Source: a virus. Taken from it: a DNA stretch of 24,776 nt. The stretch is from positions 1 to 24,776 of the IMG/VR virus record IMGVR_UViG_3300037502_001639; one strand, 5' to 3'. Every line of letters begins with the position of its first letter. The first letter of the stretch is position 1. The position numbers and the translations under genes are program-made. This document shows positions 20,132 through 24,776 of this stretch, piece by piece. The notes under the pieces are model-generated. The model saw only the letters and a list, made by a program, of their open reading frames with translations, was not told the DNA's origin and did not search any database.

Positions 20132-21337
20132 TTAAGACTGCATCGCGTTGCGCATCCGCGACCAGAGGCTTTCGCCCTCGAAGTTCTGCTGATCGTTGGC
20201 CGGAGGAGCAGACGCGGCGGGGCCGGAGCCACCGGCCCGAGGAGAGGCTGCGGATCGGGCCGCCAGGGTCTTCTCAAGCTCGGCTGTCTTGGCGCGGGCA
20301 GCGTGGAGTTCCTTGATGACCGAAGGCAGCAGTTCCCCGGCGTAGGCGTTGTAGGCTTGGCGAACCGGCTCGTCGGGCGTGAGGCTGGCATTGAACACGC
20401 GCTTGGCCAGATCTTCGTTCTTGAGCAGGTCGATCTTGGAGAGGAACTGCTTTTTCACGCTTTCAGCGGCAACCTGCACTTCTTTCTGACGGGTCTCCTG
20501 CTGCTTCTTCGACTCCTGCTCGCGCAGGAACTCGATCTCCTTCTTGGCTTCAAGAGCATTGTTCTCCAGCTCCTCGGCCTTGGCCATGATCTTCGCCGTC
20601 TGTTCGGCAATCTCAAAGATCTTGTTCTGGTGACGCGGATGCATCCCTTCCGTCAGTTGCAGCAGGCGCTTGTCCTGTGCCATCGGGTCGAGAATGTTCA
20701 TCGCCTCGTAAAGCTGCATCGGATCGACCTCATACTGAGGAGCGATCTGGGCAATCGTCTCGCCGAACTTCTGAAGCGGTTGGGCAATCTCCTCCTGATA
20801 CTGCCTGGTCGATTGAATGTCGAAGACGGCGATCTTCTTCTCGTATTCAGCGATGGCGGCTTCCTTCTCTTCCAGTTGCTTCTGGTAGAGACTCGGATCG
20901 GACTTGGAAAGCTCCTCGGCCTTCTGTTTCCACTCGGCCAGTTCCTTCTCCTTCTGGGGCAGGATCTCCTTCTGGATCTTGTCGAACTCGTCGGCCTTCT
21001 TGCGAAGCTCGCCCCACTTGTACTTGGCCGCAGGGGTGGCGTTGCCGGGAGGGCCATCGTCGCCGTCTGCCTTGGGTTCCTCGGCGGCTGGCTTCTGGTC
21101 AAGATCGTTCAGGGGCGTTTCCACACCAGAATCGTCCAGCGGGGTGTCCACCTTCGGCGCAGGATCAGAGGACGGCGCAGACTCGCTCTTGGGGGCAGGA
21201 GCGGGTTCAGAGGTGGGGGCCGGGGCTGAGTCGGCTTCCTTGGGGGCGGAATTGAACCGTGCCATGATATCGCCGGCCGACAGGGTGTCGTTGACGATGG
21301 GGGCTGGTTCGGGGGCGAGGGTGGCTTCAGTGCTCAT
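20132..21337 (-). CDS. Capsid scaffolding protein (putative)
   Basis: This is a 401-aa protein with typical scaffold architecture. Residues 1-105 are a Pro/Ala/Ser/Asp-rich disordered region. Residues about 106-330 are a long Lys/Glu/Gln-rich helical and coiled-coil part (ELRKKADEFDKIQKEILPQK, EKEAAIAEYEKKIAVFDIQ, EELENNALEAKKEIEFLRE). A Ser/Ala/Gly linker precedes a basic/aromatic C-terminus, SLWSRMRNAMQS. Scaffolds often bind coat protein through a basic C-terminal helix like this. It lies between portal and major capsid genes, the standard place, and starts in an ATGA overlap with the 111-aa gene. It would direct procapsid assembly and then leave the head. No protease motif is seen. Confidence 0.87.
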   Translation of the reverse strand: MSTEATLAPEPAPIVNDTLSAGDIMARFNSAPKEADSAPAPTSEPAPAPKSESAPSSDPAPKVDTPLDDSGVETPLNDLDQKPAAEEPKADGDDGPPGNATPAAKYKWGELRKKADEFDKIQKEILPQKEKELAEWKQKAEELSKSDPSLYQKQLEEKEAAIAEYEKKIAVFDIQSTRQYQEEIAQPLQKFGETIAQIAPQYEVDPMQLYEAMNILDPMAQDKRLLQLTEGMHPRHQNKIFEIAEQTAKIMAKAEELENNALEAKKEIEFLREQESKKQQETRQKEVQVAAESVKKQFLSKIDLLKNEDLAKRVFNASLTPDEPVRQAYNAYAGELLPSVIKELHAARAKTAELEKTLAARSAASPRAGGSGPAASAPPANDQQNFEGESLWSRMRNAMQS

Positions 21338-21669
21338 GGTTTGGTATCAAAGTAGGTTTCGTTGACGTGTGCGAATGGTTCTTCCAGCGGGTTCTCGTCT
21401 TTCTTCGGTAGCGGAGAGGCGAGTTGCTGGAGACGGTTGATGGCCCGTTGGATGCCGCATTGGGTCGCGTGAATCTGCGCAGTGGCGTAGGCGAGGTCTT
21501 CGCCACGAACACCTTGCAGAAGCATCTGGTGAGTCACGGGTTGTGGGGCGGCGTCGGCTCGGAGAATCTCCAAGGCGTCGCGCATGATGGGGTTGTCGAG
21601 GAGTTCTCGGAAGGCGGCATGTTTGCCGGTTTCCTTGAACCATCTGTCAATCAGTGTTGTATGGGTCAT
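21334..21669 (-). CDS. Small conserved-type protein between portal and scaffold
   Basis: This is a 111-aa mostly helical protein: MTHTTLIDRWFKETGKHAAF, then RELLDNPIMRDALEILRADA, a Pro break (APQPVTHQMLLQG), and a helix with Ala/Gln/Thr (YATAQIHATQCGIQRAINRL). It ends in an acidic, Pro-containing tail. There is no membrane segment or catalytic motif. The stop and start overlap both neighbours by 4 nt (ATGA), which places it firmly in the head-assembly operon. A head-assembly accessory role is inferred from position only. I do not recognise a named family. Confidence 0.75.
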   Translation of the reverse strand: MTHTTLIDRWFKETGKHAAFRELLDNPIMRDALEILRADAAPQPVTHQMLLQGVRGEDLAYATAQIHATQCGIQRAINRLQQLASPLPKKDENPLEEPFAHVNETYFDTKP

Positions 21670-23972
21670 GCAATTCCTAGCTGCGCTCGCTGCTGGGCAT
21701 TTTTGCGAGCGATGTCAGCCGCAGTCTGGGACGCCTTCAGCTGGCGGTCAAGTGCGGCTTCCTGAGTCTTTTGCTGCATGCGCAGCGCGAACATCTCCTG
21801 CTCCTGTTGAATCTTGACTTGATGCTCGATGACTCGGCGTTCAAGCTCGTTGTTGAGTTGAGACTGTTGCTCGAAGGCGGCTTGGTCGGGGGCGGGAGCG
21901 CCTTGGTCCATGGCTTGGGCCTGAGCTTGTTCCATCTGCTGACGCTGGAGCTTCTGCAAGTGGCGAACGCCGTTGACGAGAATTTCTCCGGCTTGCTGGA
22001 GCGCCTGGCGGAACTGCGGAGCGTCGGCTCCTGTGTACCCTTCCAGTGTCTCGGCAGCGTGGCGGTAGATGGCCTCCATCGGCGGAACGATCTGCTGGAA
22101 CATCTCGGGGTTCTGGCCGGCTTCTTGGAACTGACCGATGAACTCGCTGATCTTCCCGATGTGAACCTCCAGATGCACTCGCTTGTTCTCGCTCGGGCTG
22201 ACCGTGACGGTGCCGCCCTGCGTGAGTGCGTCGTTCTGAAGTTCCGCGATCTGGTAGTCGATGGGCACGCGGGAGGCCGTGTTGGCACGGGGGATGATGG
22301 CGTTGGCCGCTTCGTAGCCCACCACGGAGGCGGTGAGTTGGCGAAGGACAAACTGCTTGCCGTAGTCGTCGTAGTAGGGGAACAGCTCCATCACGTTCTG
22401 GAGCGCCACACGACGAGCAGCAGCACTGCCGAAGCCGACCACGCGGCAGGTGCGGGTCTTGCGATGGTCGATGTTTTCGAACGCCTTGGCGGGCACTCCG
22501 CGCTCCATGCAGCGTTCCTTCCACTCCCAGACGTAGTGACCGCCGGGATCGGTGCGTAGGTAGTCAGAGCGAGTCATCCGGCGCACGACCTGCTGGGCAA
22601 GACGGTCAGCCGGCTGGTTGTAAAGGTTGACGCTGGTGACAGAAAGCTGGGCCTGCTGCTCAACCTGAGCCATGGCCTCAAACCGAGTCATCTCCTTGTT
22701 CTGACTGAGCGGGTTGCTCGGGGCGTAGCTACCGGAGTTGCGGGCAACAGTCTCGCGCAGGCTGTTGACAGCCGGCTGGATCGTGTTCGTGATCTGAGGC
22801 TGTTGAACACCCTGCATGGCTGCGATGCCAGGGGAGACGAGCAGGCCGGGACCGAACGGGGTGATCTGAAGCTGCTCCATCGCCTCGTCGGACTGCGCCT
22901 GCCACACGGGACCAGCGGCGAAGGCGACATCGACCTTGCGGTTCTCCAAGCGCATGAGGGCTTGGTAGGCGTTGAACATGTCGGCTCCAAGGCCACGAAT
23001 GCTGTGGTAGGTGCCGTTGGTGCCAATGCCTCGGGTGAAAAAGATGAACGCCTCGCAGGCGCTCTTGAAGGCATGGCGCTTCTGGTAAAGGAACTGCTTC
23101 TGAGCGGTGTCGTCGGCGTTGGCAACGGCAGACTCGCAGAAGATGTAGAAGCTGTAGGTGCCATCGGCCTCACGCACCCACGAGTGAACAAGCGGAATGC
23201 TCGGGGCAGTTTCACCCTTCACGAGGTCGTTGTTCTTGTACTCGGCCTCAAACTCCATCCAGAAACGGGTATCGGCGTAGGGGCTGGTGGTGTTCAGCAG
23301 CGCCTTCTTGACGACCTCGGGGTTCCATCCCTCGGCACGGGCAGCTTCCTCGTCCTTGATGTATTTGAGCAGCGCGTGCGGCTGGGTGTAGCTCTTGACG
23401 AAGGCGTACTCGATCTCGTCTTCGGACGCGAGGGTCTGGCGGGGAATCTTGAAGTAGCCGAGGTGGGTGGTATTCCAGCGCCAGTCCTGACAGTCTTCAA
23501 AGTAGGCAACACCCACACCGTGAAGGGTGAAATACAGCGGGATGAACGAGTAGCGGAACGTGAACATCGGCCACGACCTCAGCACGTAGCCAAGCTCCTC
23601 GGACATGATCTCCGACCACTCCTGCTGCTCGGCCTCGGTGCCGTACTTGGTGAAGAGTTCAAACACCTTCACGTCCGCAGAGAGCAGATCCACGTACTGA
23701 CCCATGGCGGCATCGAGGGCTGCCTTGGCGTCGTTGGGGTTGAAGTTGCTCATGTATCCCTGACCCGAGGAGTTCAGCTTCGCTTGATTGTAGGGTGGCT
23801 GGCCATCGACCAGTGCTTGCACCTTGGCACGCTGCCGGTCCGACTCCAAGTCGGCGTCGCGGGTCTTGACGTAAAGCGACCGAAGCTGGTCGGCGTCCTT
23901 GACACGAGGATCGCAGACGTTGCCGTCGTCGTTGACGATGGGAAGAGTGAGGTCGCTGAGAGGAGTTTGCAT
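21666..23972 (-). CDS. Portal protein (putative)
   Basis: This is a 768-aa protein, large for a portal (P22 about 725 aa, T7 about 535). The N-terminal part has a helical stretch and the segment DGQPPYNQAKLNSSGQGYMS, a motif type I associate with portals of environmental podoviruses. The middle contains wing/stem-like mixed segments (FTFRYSFIPLYFTLHGVGVA, YFKIPRQTLASEDEIEYAF, HSWVREADGTYSFYIF). The last 90 residues are a Gln/Glu/Arg/Ala-rich coiled coil (about 680-768), which in large portals can form a barrel reaching into the capsid. It precedes scaffold and capsid genes and would form the dodecameric DNA entry ring for the terminase. The start ATG at 23972 lacks a Shine-Dalgarno site. Confidence 0.88.
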   Translation of the reverse strand: MQTPLSDLTLPIVNDDGNVCDPRVKDADQLRSLYVKTRDADLESDRQRAKVQALVDGQPPYNQAKLNSSGQGYMSNFNPNDAKAALDAAMGQYVDLLSADVKVFELFTKYGTEAEQQEWSEIMSEELGYVLRSWPMFTFRYSFIPLYFTLHGVGVAYFEDCQDWRWNTTHLGYFKIPRQTLASEDEIEYAFVKSYTQPHALLKYIKDEEAARAEGWNPEVVKKALLNTTSPYADTRFWMEFEAEYKNNDLVKGETAPSIPLVHSWVREADGTYSFYIFCESAVANADDTAQKQFLYQKRHAFKSACEAFIFFTRGIGTNGTYHSIRGLGADMFNAYQALMRLENRKVDVAFAAGPVWQAQSDEAMEQLQITPFGPGLLVSPGIAAMQGVQQPQITNTIQPAVNSLRETVARNSGSYAPSNPLSQNKEMTRFEAMAQVEQQAQLSVTSVNLYNQPADRLAQQVVRRMTRSDYLRTDPGGHYVWEWKERCMERGVPAKAFENIDHRKTRTCRVVGFGSAAARRVALQNVMELFPYYDDYGKQFVLRQLTASVVGYEAANAIIPRANTASRVPIDYQIAELQNDALTQGGTVTVSPSENKRVHLEVHIGKISEFIGQFQEAGQNPEMFQQIVPPMEAIYRHAAETLEGYTGADAPQFRQALQQAGEILVNGVRHLQKLQRQQMEQAQAQAMDQGAPAPDQAAFEQQSQLNNELERRVIEHQVKIQQEQEMFALRMQQKTQEAALDRQLKASQTAADIARKNAQQRAQLGIA

Positions 23973-23999
23973 TTGCGGAAACTAAGCCTTTGTCAAGTG

Positions 24000-24776
24000 T
24001 CAGGCAACGAGAATCTTCCCGCGCGGCCCGAGCTTGAAGCCGGAGTCCTTGGAACGGACGAACTCCTTGATGGAATTCTCGTCGATGGACAGACGCTCGG
24101 AGAGAACTTTGCAAGTCAGGCCAGGCTCAGTGCCGAGGGCTTTGCGGACACGGAAGGCGGTGAAGGACTGCTCTGGCTTTGGCTGCGGAGTATCTTCTCG
24201 TGGGATAGTGATCGTTTCGGCGGAGTCTATCGTCTGTGTTTCAGATGATTGCTCTGGCGGAGTGAAATTGACCTCCACTCCCTCCTTTTCGGCCCGCCGA
24301 AAGATGGAAGTCGCGTCTGTGCTTGGCTCAGGAGCCTTGGCCGGTTCTGGCCGTTTCTTGGCCGATTCTCCAAGCACGATGCGGGCGAGGCTGCCATCCT
24401 TGCACCCGTGGACCACGGCTGCGGTGATGGGAACATCGAAAGCGTGGTTGGTGCCTGGAGGGTTCTTGGGATCGTTCTCGCAGGTGTATCCGTCAGTGGT
24501 GGCCTTATAGTTGATCGTCCCCCAGCGGTGGGCGATGAGATCGTTGTGAGCAGCGTAGGGGATGACTTCGTAGCGCATCCGCACATCGTAAGGTTCCAGT
24601 GGCAGACGGCTCCACGGCATCTGGCGGTCAAGTGACTGAAGGAGCGTGCTGCGGGCAGCAGCGTTGGCAGGATAGATGGCCGCCGCACCGCCGACGAGGT
24701 GCTGTTCGTGGGGAGGAGGGTCACCAGCCTCGGGGTTAAGTTTGACCACACGGGTATGGACGATGCAACCGAAGTA
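24000..24776 (-). CDS. Partial unknown protein upstream of portal (5' end beyond window)
   Basis: The frame stays open to the window edge with no stop (codons from 24776 read YFGCIVHTRVVKLNPEAG), so the true start lies outside; the internal GTG at 24749 is not needed. The visible 258 residues contain an aromatic/Asn-rich domain (YEVIPYAAHNDLIAHRWGTI, then YTCENDPKNPPGTNHAFDVP). A Pro/Glu/Thr-rich linker (about 140-195) follows. The C-terminal segment, FRVRKALGTEPGLTCKVLSE with IDENSIKEFVRS and a GKILV end, looks like a small winged helix. A DNA-binding domain just before the portal could suit a small terminase or packaging accessory, but there is no direct evidence for that. It ends 27 nt before the portal start. 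Confidence 0.75.
   Translation of the reverse strand, partial: YFGCIVHTRVVKLNPEAGDPPPHEQHLVGGAAAIYPANAAARSTLLQSLDRQMPWSRLPLEPYDVRMRYEVIPYAAHNDLIAHRWGTINYKATTDGYTCENDPKNPPGTNHAFDVPITAAVVHGCKDGSLARIVLGESAKKRPEPAKAPEPSTDATSIFRRAEKEGVEVNFTPPEQSSETQTIDSAETITIPREDTPQPKPEQSFTAFRVRKALGTEPGLTCKVLSERLSIDENSIKEFVRSKDSGFKLGPRGKILVA

Noticed and set aside
20042-21229. Plus-strand open frame of 395 aa with Leu-rich, membrane-like stretches
   Set aside because: The Leu runs are the antisense of Lys/Glu/Gln codons of the scaffold coiled coil.
22803-24248. Plus-strand open frame of 481 aa
   Set aside because: It is antisense to the portal and the gene before it, and crosses their intergenic gap; no recognisable domain.
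1-24776. Lysogeny, tRNA or CRISPR features
   Set aside because: I found no integrase, repressor, attachment-site repeat, tRNA cloverleaf or repeat-spacer array by reading; this does not exclude them outside the window.

Overview
The window reads as part of a tailed double-stranded DNA phage (or a prophage or viral contig). It holds a late-gene block with packaging, head, tail, internal-virion and lysis genes and no bacterial housekeeping gene, tRNA or rRNA. The large portal (768 aa), the long scaffold, the absence of a tape-measure or tail-sheath gene here, and a set of Ala/Pro-rich coiled-coil proteins before a large open-ended protein together suggest a podovirus-like virion; that is inference. 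A two-component spanin-like pair, one part a lipoprotein, points to a Gram-negative (diderm) host. None of the roughly 20 starts I inspected has a clear Shine-Dalgarno sequence, so the host probably does not depend on one. I cannot name the host. No integrase or repressor is visible.

Layout: nearly everything is on the minus strand, so the genes read from high to low coordinates. 24776-20132: a 5'-truncated unknown protein, portal, a small linker protein and scaffold, ending in a hairpin terminator (20080-20112). 20131-19851: a 281-nt non-coding leader with three hairpins. 19850-18675: major capsid protein, followed by a second hairpin (18623-18658). 18595-13178: a small acidic protein, two tiny paralogous proteins, a fibre-proximal protein and a 1486-aa repeat-rich tail fibre. 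13181-11578: a fibre-adjacent protein, then the lysis cassette (i-spanin-like, lipoprotein o-spanin-like, holin-like, amidase endolysin). 11581-9681: HNH endonuclease, metallophosphoesterase, small winged-helix-like protein and small HExxH zincin. 9668-7694: three putative structural proteins, the last with an 80-residue Pro/Thr mucin-like tail. 7697-6288: a glycosyltransferase-methyltransferase fusion. 4522-6303: the large terminase, the only plus-strand gene. 4469-1: a putative head-tail adaptor and candidate internal virion proteins, running off the window edge.

From the tail fibre to the glycosyltransferase most neighbouring genes are joined by 1- or 4-nt stop/start overlaps (ATGA or GTGA), which indicates one long translationally coupled operon. 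No stretch above 300 bases lacks a gene.

The most striking combination is at 6288-8119. A Thr/Pro-rich mucin-like protein overlaps by 4 nt a family-2-type glycosyltransferase that has the DxH metal motif and a later Gly-His, both typical of polypeptide GalNAc-transferases. The same chain continues into a class I methyltransferase domain. This looks like a self-contained acceptor-plus-enzyme module for O-glycosylating, and perhaps methyl-capping, a virion protein.
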